Positions 11,101 through 23,883 of a stretch of DNA of 64,000 bases are shown here, piece after piece. Made by a program: the position numbers and the translations under genes. The notes beneath the pieces are model-generated. The model searched no databases and had not been told where the DNA came from. It saw nothing but the letters and a program-made list of their open reading frames with translations. Source of the stretch: Marisa cornuarietis (lineage: Eukaryota; Mollusca; Gastropoda; Architaenioglossa; Ampullariidae); assembly GCA_004794655.1 (NCBI GenBank), contig SMMW01000003.1, positions 18,556,501 through 18,620,500 of the forward strand. The letters are read 5' to 3'. Every line of letters starts with the position of its first letter. The stretch's first letter is position 1.

Positions 11101-14100
11101 ACAATTTCTTGTTACTTGAATTGAGTTCAGTAGTGTAGGACAACCCTTTGAGTTGGATTGGCTTCATTTAAACTAAGGGTGCAGGAAGCTTGAGATCTAG
11201 GTAGTGGTCAAATTAATAATTTTTAAATGATTTTATAATTTATTTTCAAGACATGAAACATATTGTCTGCCTAAATCTATTTTTCATTTGGACACACATC
11301 TTTAAATGGAAACAATAAACATGAAAAAAAAGTGCTCAGGGCAGTGTATGGCAAGCAAACATAGCCCACAGGTTTCAACTTCCACCACAAACACATATGA
11401 TCACTCTTTGTTTTATATTTATTTATAACATTTCTTTATTGTCATTCAGTAACACTCCTTTCTTTTTAAGGAAAGAGGTCCCAGGATGAAAAAGGCAGTC
11501 TGGTGGCTTAATGGTTAGCCCCTTTCACCAATACAGTGAAGGTTGGCTGTCCTGGGTTCAGACACACTGTTCTTTCTCTGCATGTGGCATCTGTTTACAT
11601 GGCTGGCTGGCTTGCCATGATATAGCCTTAATTGCTGACGGTGTAAAACACCGTTCTCCCCCCCCCACCCCTTCCCAGGACGAAAACTCAGATTTTCAGC
11701 ACCTGCAAAGTATTCAGAAATCCTCTCCATCTTTTTTTTGTTCTAATAATTATGGGCAGCATAATCTTGTTTTCTCTCTCATTGAACTGCTGCAGGCCCT
11801 TTAAAAGTGCAAGGACTCTACACATGGCCTAGACAACATTCTTCTTATTAGTCCTGTTTGCCCCCAGTGGAGCATAGAGCCACAACTACATCACACCAGC
11901 GGATCCAGTTCTGAGTGTCCTTCAGTTGGGTCCATGTCATCCTGGCTACCTCTGCCTCACGGGGAACCAATCACCTCCATGTCTGTCTGGGTCTCTCAAC
12001 TCTGTGCTCCCCCTGTGGTTTCCAGTCCAGAGCTTGTCTCATTAAACTTTCAGCTGGTTTTGTCAGGGTGTGACCAATTCAGCCCTACTATCGTTCATTG
12101 ATGTCTTGACTGGCAGGTTTCTGGTTGGTTCTCTCTCACAGGTCTGTACTGGAGATCTTCTCAGGCCATCTGATGTTGAGGATGTGGTATCTGTTGACGA
12201 ATGTCTGAATTCTGTTGGTAATGGTGTTTGTCGCAAGCCTGGCTTTTTTTATTCAGCTTCTGACATCTTCATCTGCACCTCCATCTTTGCTAACTATGCT
12301 GCCAAGGTAGGTGAAGCAGTCATTCTCTGTAATACATTCCCCATGTAGTTGGAGTGGGGCTTCTTGCTTGTTGTTGACCTGCATTACCTCTGTCTTCTTG
12401 GTGTTGATTGTCAGGCCTGCCCTCTTGCTGCTGCTTCTGAGAGCTGAGTGAGTTTGATCTGTGCATGTTGTTGCTTGTGGGACAACCAGCTGATGTCATT
12501 TGCAAGGTCGAGATCCTTAAGTTGCATGGTGAAGGTCCACAGAATTCCGTTATTGCTGTCAGAGGTTGTTCTTCTCATGATCCATTCTATGACTATTTTA
12601 GGAAGGTTGTCCGCAAGAGCATGCAATCGTTCCTCTCTCCAGTCCTCACTGTGAAGTGGTCAGTCAGCTTCCTGTTGTGGATCACCTGGCATGTTGAGTT
12701 CTCATACAGCTGCTGGATGATGGCAGTGAACTTAAGTGGAATTTCGTAGTGCTGCATCAACTTTCAGATGATCTCCCTGTCTGTGGAGTCAAATGCCTTC
12801 TCAAAATCCACAAATGTCATGTAGAGGGGGGGCCTGCAATTCGATGGGCTGTTCAGTGATGATGAAGAGTGTAGCAATATGGTCTGTGCATGAACTACTC
12901 TGCTGAAAGCCTGCTTGCTCTTGCCTCAGTCTCTTTTGTAAGGCATTCTTCAGTTTCTCCAGGATGATTCTGGTCAGCACCTTGCTGGGAATGGACAGTG
13001 GTGTAATCCCACGCCAGTTGCTGCACTGGGTCAGGTCGCCATTCTTGGTTAGCTTTACAAATTTTACCAGATAGCCAAGCTTCTAGTCTGCTGGAACTTG
13101 CTCCTGCTCCCAAATTTCTGCAGCAGGGGGTGTAGCATCTCCGCTGCAGCTGTTGGGTCTTCCTTGAGTGCCTCTAAGAATGCCATCTGGGCCTGCTGCC
13201 TTGCCGGTTTTCAGAGACTTGATATCTTTGATTTCTACCTGGCTGAGGGAATTCCAGAATGGTGGTTGGTGGTGGCCGGTTCAGTATTTCTTCAAATTGT
13301 TCCGCCCAGTGATGATGCTGCCGTTCTTATTCTTTACTGGCCTGCATGCATTGGTGTTCTTCTTTCCTGTCAGAGTTCTTGTAATTTCATATTGTTTCTT
13401 CATGTTGTTTTGCTCAGCTGTTTGTTCTGCCATACTGTGTGCGAACTGTCTCTTGTCACACCTTCACTTTTCCCAGTACTTTGCTCTGAGCTCTTCCTTC
13501 TCCTGCTGGTCTTGACACTGATTGATCTTCTGCTTTAGCTGTTTCCTTTCCTCTATCTTTTTTCCAGGTCTCTGAAGTCAGCCATTCCTTGTGCTGTTTC
13601 TCTTTCTTTCCAAGAACACGTGTGCATGCAGTCTGCCAGGTCTTCTGTAATCCTGGATTTTGCCTTGGCCATGAGAAGATGAGTCAGTGAGCCGACTTCC
13701 CAAAGGATTTTGCCAACATGCGTCAAAGACTTCTCTGAAGTGAGATCTTACTGTCCATGCTGTTGTTGAGATAGTGATGTAGTTGCAGTTTCTGTACTAG
13801 GGGTTGTTTTATGGGGTGGGGTTGCGAGCCCCACACCCAACCCTCCTCCTTTATCCAGGCTTGGGACTGGCAGGCTCTTTGAGGGGTGGGGGTTTCCAGG
13901 TGGAGTGAATTTTATTGGGGTGTCCTGCTGCTTCCTTTCCTTGTGGAGAGAGGCAGTCATGGTTCCTATTCCAAACTTTTGAAAGGGTCCCTCTGATCCA
14001 AATTCTTATCACTCTCACTAGTTGTTTATGGAAAACTCTAGAATGCAGGGTGAATGGTCACCACCTGGAACCTTTAGTCTCCTGGTCGCCCCTTTGACCT

Positions 14101-17100
14101 GCAATAGGGCTTTTATAGCCATCACAGCATCCTTGACCATCTGGTCTGCTTCAGAATGCTCTTTTGCACTTGAAGGGCATGTCTTAGGTGTGTTTTAGTG
14201 CATAAAGGGCATGTCTTAGGTGTGTTTTAGTGCATAAATGGCATGTCTTAGGTGTGTTTTTTAAGTTAGAGAAGGAAGCAATGTGATCTATTTTATAATC
14301 ACAAACTTTGCTTCTTTTTCAAGTTTATCTCAGGAACAGGAAATGGGCATCCTTCGAGGCAACATACTCTCCCCGCTCTCTTAAATATCAAAATAGATTT
14401 GATTTTGCAGTCTGTCCACACCTAGATGCCTTGCTGTATGTGGATGATTTCACTGTCTACATTCAGGACAGATCTTTCCCATGCCGAAAATGCCATCCTC
14501 TGCTAATGCTAGTGTGCAAAAGTGGGTGACAGAAAAAGTCAGCATACATCCACTTTTGTAAACTGAGTGGTATATTATCAGACCCATCTATATCAGTCAA
14601 CAGCATGATACTCAAAATGGTCCAGAAAGTGAAATTTCCTGGGGCCACTTTTAATCAAAAACTGTTTTTTCTTTCACATATCAAGTCTCTTTCCTGTCTA
14701 GCGCATATAAACAGTAGTGGCTCATACAGTGCTTGATATCTTCTGTTGTGCACACCAACCATGTAGTAAATTGATTTTAATCAGTATTAAGACATTGGAT
14801 ATGTGACATAAAGCATCTTATAGCTACTTGTGGAATGTTTTTGACTACATTTAATACCAATTGAAACCAATAATTTTTATGCAAAAACAATTGATTCATG
14901 GGTGGTAAACCCACAAACCTTGAGCTTAACACTTCTGGATGGAACAGGCTTCTTTAACAGCAAAAAATGATGAATAAAAGTGGACAAACTGATGTGGAAA
15001 TCTACGACTATAAAGATGATATTGAAATATCAGTTAAATAACTAAAATAACAACTGCAGAAGATATTTCTGACTCTGAAGATGGAGAATTTTATTATTAT
15101 CTACATTAACGAGTGGAAAATTCTTCAGGACTTTCCACCTTTACTAAATAATATAGCCACATGTGGTGTATCTTTTACCTCAATCTGATCAGTGTGTAAG
15201 GACTATGAGGAATCACAGCAAGTTAATTAGTTTATTACAATATAAACACTGTGATCTGTTTTACATGATCCAGTCTTCTTTTTCCCACGGGGGATTATTA
15301 TTTATATATTAATCATTCCCATTTGCCATGGCCTTGAATCTGCAATTTCTGACTACTTTTCAGAAGTATTGGGTAGGATGGTTATACTGCATTCTGATAT
15401 TTTTATTTCTAGCTCTGCTGACCTTTATCAACTGCACCAATGTGAAATGGGCAACACGAGTTCAGGATACTTTCACCTTTACCAAAATTTTTGCCTTGGC
15501 TATCATTGTCATCACAGGCTTAGTAAAACTTGGCATGGGTAAGTTTCTCACAACTAAGTTCATGTTCATAAAAATGTCTAATATTTTATTATTCATATTC
15601 TTGTAAAAGAAGTGATGTGATTTGGGTGCACCTTCACCCTGTTTCTTAGCAGTGCTGTCCGGACAACACAGTAGCATCAATGGTGTTGGTGGAAGTGGTC
15701 TGTTACATAGTTAACAAGTATGTTACAGGCATACATTGATTATCCTGAATATAATACATCCTGTTGGTTTTATAAATTTTAAGAATTTTATAAACTCTGA
15801 GTGCAGAAATAATTCATAACAGAGGTTTGATTCTTGAATAACAAAAAAAATGAGGCTGTCAAAGCTAACCTGAACAGAAAAGTATTTTCAAATAACTCTG
15901 TTTTGTTGAGGATAGCTAGATGATACTAACTCCTAGAAATCTATGCAAATAACTCATCATCTGCAGCAGCATCTGTGGAAATGCTAACAAGCTCCTGCCT
16001 TCAAGAACACAGTTTTGTCACATGTTTGAATTAAATTAAGATTTAAATTAAATCAAAATTTGAATTAAAATCTCTTGCTATTTCACACACATATATATAT
16101 ATATATAAAATGGATTTTGTGGCTTTCTAATGCAGATGTTTTATTAAACTGTTTTGAGCAGTTTTGAGCGTAATTTGATGTTTGACTCTTGATTTGCAAC
16201 ACTACATCATGACTGCTCTGTAAGAAAGTCAGTGGGTCTTTTCTTTCCTGTTGTTTTGTGTGTAGAACTCACTGTGAACTGGAGGATGTGTTCTACTCAT
16301 AATTATGAATCCCAGACACTTAATCCCCAGACACCTAGACTTTTAATCCCTAAGCACTTAATCCCCAGACAGTTAATCCTAAAAATGAAATGTCAACTAT
16401 AAAAATTATGAAGTCAGTGAAAACTTTAATTAAAATGATTATTTTCATATAAACATCACAATAAGTTTGACAATTAAAATAATACTTAACCCTCTTGGTT
16501 TAAGATAAAAATGTAACATTACAATGACTGGCTTATAACTGAAGACTGCGAAGACGACAGTGGTGAAGTTTGTTTTTTTATTATTGCTGCTCTGAGATAA
16601 ACATTAGACCAAGAAACCTATACATTTTTGGAAAAGAGAAAAGTTGAACTTTGCAATAAAAAGTCATGAAAATTGCCTTGCCCGTGCTACCTGGCAAAGC
16701 CACTATCATGGCCTTTCAAACCAAGAGAGTTAACTTCAACGTCATTTCAACATCTATAACATTAGTTCAAGTTCATGTGAGCTATTAAATTCAATGTTCT
16801 TCAACAATATGACATGAAAATTGTTCTTAAGTGTTCGTGAGGTAATTGTTTTTAATCAATACGACAGGTAAGCTAATGGTTGACAAAATTGCTGCTCAAC
16901 AAAGAATAAAAATATTCTTACTAACTCAGGTTTCGGTGGAGGCATTAACCCTCTGACTCCACAGGGCCAGTTTCGTGGCTTTACCAGCTTAATCTGCACC
17001 CAATCAAAAAATTTGTTTTATTAAAAGGTCATTTCTCTTTAGTTTGGAGCCATTTTGAGTGTTGTGTCGCGATTTGGGGGCATTTTTGAAGATTAAGTGT

Positions 17101-20100
17101 CTGGGGATTAAGTGCATAGGGATTAAAAGTGTAGGGCATTAAGTGTCGGGGATTAAATGTCTGGGGATTAAGTGACTGGTCACCCATAATTAACTATAAT
17201 TATTATAAACTTAAGTTTCATACACTTCAATTAACCATAGACATGTTTTTCACATTTAGAAATATCTTATGACCATGTTTATTTTTCAGAAGTGCTGAAC
17301 AGTTAGCTATGTGCCATAGCATATGCTTTTTTGTTCACATAGGTTCCACAGAAAGCTTTGAAGAACCCTTTGAAGGCTCTACTACAGATCCAGGGCACTT
17401 TGCTCTAGCGTTTTACTCAGGACTTTTTTCTTACTCAGGATGGTAAGACAGCAGTTTGTTCTTAGTTTTTTGCCATCAGACCTTGAAAAAATATTCATAT
17501 TGATAAATAAGTTTCTTCGTAAAAAAAAGGAACAGCATGATTCCACATGTATGAACATACAATGTCTTATTCATGTTTCAAAGACAAATATGTAAAATAA
17601 TTATCAAATGAAATTGGTACTTAGTTTTGTTATTTATAGATACATTTGTTTAAAAAACCCGAAGGAATTAAATGTTATGAGGTTTAGCTACATGAAATGC
17701 TATAAGAAAGATTGACTTATTTAGACTTTTTTGTGAACAGGAACTATTTGAATTTTGTGACAGAAGAATTAAAAGACCCATACAGGTAAGTCTATGATAT
17801 TCATCAAAGTATACATAGGAAAAGCAATCAGACTTAAGGAGTTCCCCCTCCATATTCATAGATGAAGTATCACCTGCAATATCATCTTGCTTGTTTTGTT
17901 TACCTTGTCATGAATTAAACATTTGTTAATACTTCAATTTATTCTTGGTGGTTATAGAACCTATAAAGGGTATGCAACCAAAAGTTTGAGAAAGTCAGGA
18001 TGTATAGAAGTTAATCATGAAGGATGCTTTAGTACTAAAACGTGCATTGTATGTAAAATTGTCTCAGAAATTTGCCACGTGCCATCATGATCTCTTTACC
18101 AATGGTGACTGTAATTTACCTGCTGACAAATGTGGCATACTTTGCTGTGCTGTCTCCAGCAGAAATGTTGGCATCTGATGCTGTGGCTGTGGTAAGTAAG
18201 ATTTTCTGATATAAGCTTTGTTTTGACACAGTAGAACTGTGCTTAATGCCGTCTCAGATTTGTTGCACAATAATGACTGCATGCATTGTTTGCGTTGACA
18301 GTATTGCTTACCTCAGAGGTTCCAACCAGTTTCTCACTAACTCCTTACTGTTTTATTTGTCTAACATGCTAGTCTACATCACTGAATAAGGCCATTATAA
18401 GTCCATAGCATATGTAATTGGAACTTAGATAGTTCTGTTAAAATAGTAAAGTGCTTGCCACAAAACCTTCTTCTAAACCTTTAAAAGCAGGTCAGTGGGA
18501 AAACAATAGGGTCTTGAAACTGTTTTCTTTTCTCTCTTTTCCAGACTTTTGCAGATCGAACTTTAGGAGTGATGTCATGGGTCATGCCAGTATTTGTTGC
18601 CTGCTCAACTTTTGGAGGCTTGAATGGAGCTATCTTTACATCCTCTCGGTACCATTTGTGTTCACTGTTATTAGGTTTACTCTTATATGAAAACAACCTT
18701 CACTTTAAAAATGGTGTCTGAAACGTTATTAAGGATGGAGGGGAATCTGCTGATTATAAAGGCATCCAGAAATCTGGCGAGTTCAGAAGTGATATATTCA
18801 TCCATGGCACTATGACTGAAACCACAAGAGAATTGAATAATGTAATTCTATGGTCGAGAATATGAAGGTGCTGGCACCATTCCATAGAAGGCTGAAGCTC
18901 ACCTTCATATTCTGTTTTTATTTTTTATTTATTGTTCCTTTTGAAAATCATGGTGAAGATCAAATAGCAAAGTTCCAGAATGGTGACCACCTGTCCAGCA
19001 ATGGGGGAAAGCTATCCACTAGGGTTGAAAAAAACCAACCTCTTTTAAGGATAGCAATTTTCTTTTTTTAAATAAGCAGTCTGTGAGCACTTAGTTTGCC
19101 TTTAAATTTAATGCCAACGGCGTTTGCATAATAACACGTTTAAATAAAAAGATGAATTTTATCTTGTGTGTGACAGTTTATTCTTCGTTGGGGCTCGCCA
19201 TGGGCATCTGCCTGGTTTCCTAGCAACAATAAACATAAAACAGTTGACACCTTTTCCTTCTCTGTTGTTTGGGGTAAGTTTATAATGATGTCTTGTCAAA
19301 AAGAAATGATACAGTACCAGTAATTTTGGATTCTCTTCCATCCTATTGAAGGTATAAGTTATAAATTGTATTTCAGTCCTTGTGTCCTACATCGTGTATT
19401 TTTTAAATTTATTGTTGTAGTGTAGAGCTGTTATTGTTTTCTTCCTACTCTTTCAGTGTGCTACATCACTCATCATGTTGTCCTCTAGTGACATCTATGC
19501 ACTGATCAACTATGCCAGCTTTGTTGAAGCACTTTTTATTGGCATGTCCATTGGTGGGCTTCTCCTCCTGCGTGTGACACGTCCGGATATGAAAAGGCCC
19601 ATCAAAGTTGGTAGTTGTTTTCCAAATAAGAATTTTGATGTAGTTACTACATTGATGTTGTCCTTAACAGTATGGCTTGAAGTCTGGCCATGATCAAGAA
19701 ATTGTAGCAACATAAATATTGAGGTAATTGAGACAAGTTTGTGATAGTGGCACAAATTCTCTCCCTTTGACCACCTTAGGCTTTGAAAACGCTTAAGTTT
19801 ACATTAGTCGTCCACTAACTAGGTACTTGATTTTACATCTATACATGTTCTATACATGTTCTAAAAAGCTAAGGTTTGGAAAGCTAAAAACAGATTCTTA
19901 GTTGTAGAAGTTGACTATTGTGTTGACTTTATTATTGATATCATTGTGGATCTTATAAATAGAAATAGAAAAAAAAAACAAGTAAATGCCATTTAAATTT
20001 AATATTTTGTTCCTACAAAATAATCTGATGCTTACATTTCTAGATAAGACTGGTGAAGGAAGTAAATGTTAGGAAATTGCTAAGACAGATGCAGAGCTCA

Positions 20101-20932
20101 AGTGGGCTTTTATCTTTGTTAAGTATAAAGAAATAGAAAAAATGCAGATTCTTAGGCATGAAGCAATAAACTGGTAGTGAAGAGTTGCTTTGTGGGCAAA
20201 TGGTAAAGAATAAGTGGAATTTTGTGTTTTTGTGTGGTCCCTTTCAGGTCAACATTGTGTACCCAATATTCTACTTGATTGTGTGCATCTTTTTGGTGAT
20301 CACACCACTTACTTCAAGCCCATGGGAGTGTCTGATGGGGCTGATTGTCATTGCCTCGGGCATACCCTTTTATTTCCTGGGAGTTCTGTGGAAAAAGAAG
20401 CCTCGGGGTTTCATGATTGTCCTCAGTAAGTGCAATATGTATATTGCTGTTTATGCTTCTGCTTTTAAACTTAAAGGCTTTTCCATTTTCCAGTCTCTTT
20501 TCTCCATATTTCATGGCGACATATAAAGTCTTGTTGAGTGACAGGTTTCTAAGTGGAGAGATTTTACAAAAACAATAAAAAATGTGAATTACTAGAGTAG
20601 GAATATTTATGTCGGCAGTGAAAAATGCAACTAGTTTCTGATTGTCACATTCAACATAATACTCAAATTACTATTGATTTGAAGAGTACCATATAACAAC
20701 ATGGATAATCGGTATGCTAGATATGAGATCCTACACACTTGAGTATTATTCTTGTGAATGTTGTTAAAATCTCAAGAGCCAGTGGATATATTTTGCTGTT
20801 TGTGCTTTCTTTACCTGATATGTGTAATTGTTGAGCCATGATAGTTTATTTCACGTTTTTGTTCCAGAAAAAATTACCATTCTGTCACAAAAGCTGTTTT
20901 ATGCTTCGCCAGAAGAACTGAAAGAAGAGTGA
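8140..20932 (+). CDS. SLC7-family light-chain amino-acid transporter (LAT / y+LAT type), complete 10-exon form
   Basis: Multipass plasma-membrane amino-acid exchanger of the heteromeric (4F2hc-linked) SLC7 group. Coding exons: 8140-8608, 15413-15538, 17343-17442, 17741-17785, 18068-18191, 18545-18648, 19177-19273, 19457-19606, 20248-20425, 20868-20932. All join in frame at GT/AG sites and give 485 aa plus stop. Visible hallmarks: TM1 with the unwound GSGIF motif near residues 42-46 (substrate site); CYAELGT at 79-85; FPGC with Cys141, the position that in LAT/y+LAT proteins disulfide-bonds to SLC3A2; [10 protein letters not shown] and NLPRAI after TM6; the conserved FTSSR..FVGAR.GHLP stretch; RPIKVN before TM11. 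Length matches the family (about 480-530 aa). The start is the first ATG of exon 1, followed by a short acidic/basic N-tail. The donor after exon 8 is the weak GTTGGT. An AATAAA lies at 20957-20962. Family is certain; the exact LAT versus y+LAT subtype and substrates are not resolved. Confidence 0.93.
8860..9025 (+). mobile_element. LINE 3' tail, same family as 29960-30450
   Basis: AAGCGCTAAGAGCATACTCT, GAGTGTGAATATGCGCTATA and AAAATCTTCA followed by (TTA)n match the 3' end of the element at 30375-30445 almost base for base. Confidence 0.75.
9730..10400 (-). mobile_element. Decayed LINE fragment: ORF2 C-terminus and 3' UTR
   Basis: The minus strand reads [38 protein letters not shown] and [12 protein letters not shown], the C-terminal part of a non-LTR retrotransposon polyprotein. 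Downstream GAGAGCATGCTTCTTAGTGA matches the 3' UTR motif of the copies at 8860 and 30375. Confidence 0.75.
11488..11700 (+). mobile_element. tRNA-headed SINE copy (second subfamily)
   Basis: TCTGGTGGCTTAATGGTTAG (A-box), CTGGGTTCAGACACACTG (B-box), TGATATAGCCTTAATTGCTG and GGTGTAAAACACC. The same 3' block recurs at 40110-40175 and 60004-60200. Confidence 0.7.
11830..13780 (-). pseudogene. Decayed LINE reverse-transcriptase ORF
   Basis: Minus-strand translation, interrupted by stops and frameshifts, gives [14 protein letters not shown] (RT motif A) near 12790-12825. Further down come [13 protein letters not shown] and [20 protein letters not shown] (motif C region, normally A/V-DD) near 12470-12620. 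The 3' part near 12330-12420 matches the conserved NTKKTE...NNKQ region of the same ORF. It is non-functional and lies inside the SLC7 intron. Confidence 0.8.
14175..14265 (+). repeat. Three-copy tandem repeat, 32-bp unit
   Basis: The unit begins GGCATGTCTTAGGTGTGTTT and ends AGTGCATAAA; repeats start at 14176, 14208 and 14240, and the last is truncated. Confidence 0.9.
14310..14720 (+). pseudogene. Jockey-like reverse-transcriptase fragment
   Basis: Reads [12 protein letters not shown] (motif B), then [14 protein letters not shown] (YVDD active site), then after frameshifts [20 protein letters not shown], typical of Jockey-clade RT. It is broken by stops. Confidence 0.75.
16306..17184. mobile_element. 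Non-autonomous DNA transposon with long sub-repetitive inverted termini and 8-bp duplication
   Basis: The left end repeats CACTTAATCCCCAGACA-type units and the right end carries the reverse complement (TGTCTGGGGATTAAGTG). Each terminus is about 80-90 bp and internally repetitive. The element is bracketed by CATAATTA at 16298-16305 and 17185-17192. No transposase frame was seen. It sits in intron 2 of the SLC7 gene and contains a nested TTAA element. Confidence 0.7.
16486..16733. mobile_element. TTAA-flanked MITE (piggyBac-like), nested
   Basis: Bounded by TTAA at both ends with termini CCCTCTTGGTTT and AAACCAAGAGAG (11 of 12 pair). The interior is homologous, in inverted orientation, to 23384-23631, including the segments around TATACATTTTTGGAAAAG and TAGCACGGGCAA. 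Confidence 0.7.
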
Positions 20933-23383
20933 AAACTTTCCATTGACTGCTCAGTAAATAAATGCTCTTCTTCATGTGTTGATAAACAAGACAGCTGAAA
21001 AATGGCTTCTTTCTGTAAACTTACTGGAAAGAGAAGCTTCTAGGATGTGCCCATTGCATAGTTCTCACAAAATTTCTTTGTAGAGTGCATGTACTAAAGA
21101 TCAGCATTAGCACACACTTGCTATATACCCTGACCTGTGGCAGGAATATACCCTGACCTGTGGTGGGAAAAATAACCGGTAGTTCTGGCACATGGTTCCC
21201 ATTCCTGGCATGTTTTGAGTCAGTCACAAGTGGATATCTATGGTCAACAGTGTTTACCACTTGAAAGCTTTACAGCAGGCAGTGAATGTTGCTAGCTGTT
21301 AACAAAAACTGACTTGGTTGAAAACTAAATTTTGAAGCTGTGCACAATCAATGTAATTCTTGTGAATATATTGTTATTAAGATGTGCATGTTTTCAGCAC
21401 ACTGAAATGATATTTAATGAGCATTTAGTTTGGTAAAAATTCAAGACAGAACCCACAATGACTGCTAGCAAATGCTTTATGCATTAATTTCATCACTGAG
21501 TTGGAAATTCTGGCTTACATGATTTAAATGGTGTGGTAGAGCTGCAACAACAGAGCAGTTAAGTTTGTTAAAGGTGGAAAACAAAAGTTGGTTGAAAATG
21601 TAGTAACTAAAACTACCTTTATAAAAAGAATTTTAGGAAGTTGCTTTTAGATTTCAACACAAATAGGATTACGATACCATTTTTCTTATCCAGGAAGCCC
21701 ATGAGCAACATTTTTGTGAAATCGTAGGGGCATCTCTGTCCTGAAAAAGTCGAACCTTTTAAAAATGTTCCCAACTCACAGGTTTTAATATATAACGTTG
21801 GCATTTAAGCAGTTGAAAGATGTAAATCTATCTTTATAAATCCTCTAATTAATCGTCTTGTTGACACTAACCTATATGAGCTTTTGGGTTGTGGCCACTA
21901 TAAAAATGGTTTTACACTTTGTCAACTTTATTAATCTGAAAAGTTTTTGATTTTATTTGTAGAATTTGGATAGACATATGAAAGGAGTTTTTCTCAGTTT
22001 CAACTTTTTAAGGACTTTTGTTTCTATTGCTATCACAGCATTCCATGGCATTATTGTGTATTGTGATAATGTGATATATGTCTTGGTTTTAGCCAAAACA
22101 AGCAGCACATATGATCCGGCATTTACCCAGTAATATTAGCATCAATCTGTACCCCATTTTCATTGGTACAAGCATAATTTCCCATTTTATTAATCTGTGG
22201 ATGTGCCATGTCCCATTTTCATACATATTCACCATATGTGCTTCATCATTTCACATTTTTTGTTACTCTGTCCCTTACTCAATATGGTGCTTGTGTTAGG
22301 TGCTCTTATGATCTGTTTGCTATAGCTAGATTGAGAACAGCCATATCAACTTTCTTTTGTTGTTGTTTTTTTGTGATTTGTGCCAGTCAACTTACGAGCT
22401 GGTAAGAAATTAGGCAAATTGCAGATCGGTCATAACTTTATTTTAAAAAAACCATAAATATGCTGGTCATGCTAGTCTAGCTTATGTTAGTGTCTGAACA
22501 ACAGTATGACTTTTTAGTATGGAAATTAGAATTATTTGAAATCTTGCCATTGACTTCCACTATATAGTTCAGTTTAGTATACATATATTTTCCAGTATTC
22601 CCATAGGGATGGTGCTTTACTGCCTGGTTGAAAGTCTGCTTCTTCAAGCTTTTTTGCCTTTATTTAACTGTAATTGTTTTTTTGAAATTTTTTATTCTCT
22701 TCAACAATGAGCAACTGTATGTAAACCACGATATTTAACATGAGATTATCTGGTTGACTAGCAAAATACATACTATCTACAACGACCAAGCAAAGGATTA
22801 TCCATTTCAATTAAATAACCTGTACAGTGTTCAGCAGGTTTATTTTTAAGTTTTGCTCTTAATTTAATTCTTTCATAAATAGTAAATAGTATTGTACAGT
22901 ATTAAATGCATGATTTTCTGTGTATTTTTTTCATAGCAAACACTTATTTGTGCCAATGATTTTCATTGTTTCTTAAAAGCTCATTTGTGCCTCGTACAGG
23001 CTCATGACGTGAAATGCACAACAGTGCAAAATTATACAGGTCCTGCTTGCAACAATTACAAACATATCTGGATTGTATTGTCCAGATATTTATTGTGATA
23101 CTTGCAAAAGGATGGAACTAATTCTAAAAATATCGCATTTATCAAGCACCTCTTCACTCATACTTTATGGAAGCATTAGGCTTGACAGTATTCTTCAGTG
23201 TGTGCATCTTTGCATCACTTTGTTTCCACATGACACATTCCATTCCTTTTTCTGAAATCAATTTCTGTACTAATATAAGCCACTGGCTTTCTTCTTCCTT
23301 GTTTCCTTTTTTCTTCATGAAAGGATATGCAGAAGCGCTTTTGGTATACAACATTACTTCTGACACATAAGCTTTCTTCATCA

Positions 23384-23631
23384 TTAACCACTATAGGGCG
23401 GTGCGCCACATTTATGGCTTAGCCGGGTAGCACGGGCAAAGCGATTTTCATTACTTTTTATTGCAAAGTTCAATTTTTGTCTTTTCCAAAAATGTATAGG
23501 TTTCTTGCTTTAATGTTTATCTCAGAGCAGCAATGATAAAAAATAAACTTCACCCACTGTCGTCTTTACAATCTTCAGTCAAAAGCCAGTCATTGAAATT
23601 TTACAATTTTTAGCTGTTCTAAGAGGGTTAA
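23384..23631. mobile_element. TTAA-flanked MITE, same family as 16486-16733 in inverted orientation
   Basis: It runs from TTAA at 23384 to TTAA at 23628. The blocks GTAGCACGGGCAAAG, ACTTTTTATTGCAAAGTTCA and CCAAAAATGTATAGGTTTC are reverse complements of the element in SLC7 intron 2. The right terminus is AGAGGGTTAA. Confidence 0.7.
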
Positions 23632-23883
23632 CCCGCTTAGACCAGAATAAAAATATTTCTATGTTCAGAAACATGGGCTTAAAATTCACGATTTTGAAGA
23701 CGATAGTGAAACTGCATAGCCAGGCTCGTGGAGCACGTGCCACAATAGTAAGCGTATCGTTGCTCATTGTGTTCTGCCAGTAGGGCCACAATCGTGCAAA
23801 GAGAAAATCACGATCGTGGAGCAGAGCTCATCACGCTCTACCAGGTAAGCCAGTAAACTGGCGCTACGGAGTCAGCGGGTTAA
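23628..23883. mobile_element. Second TTAA-flanked MITE, sharing the TTAA of its neighbour
   Basis: TTAACCCGCT at the left and AGCGGGTTAA at the right are perfect inverted ends. A related fragment in opposite orientation occurs near 16943-16995 (TTAACCCTCTGACTCCACAG). Confidence 0.65.

Larger units (their letters stand above)
8609..15412 (+). other. Intron 1 of the SLC7 transporter, filled with retroelement debris
   Basis: A 6.8-kb intron. It contains a LINE 3' tail (8860-9025), an inverted LINE fragment (9730-10400), a SINE (11488-11700), a decayed inverted LINE (11830-13780), a three-copy tandem repeat (14175-14265) and a Jockey-like RT fragment (14310-14720). No intact host exon was seen. 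Confidence 0.75.
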
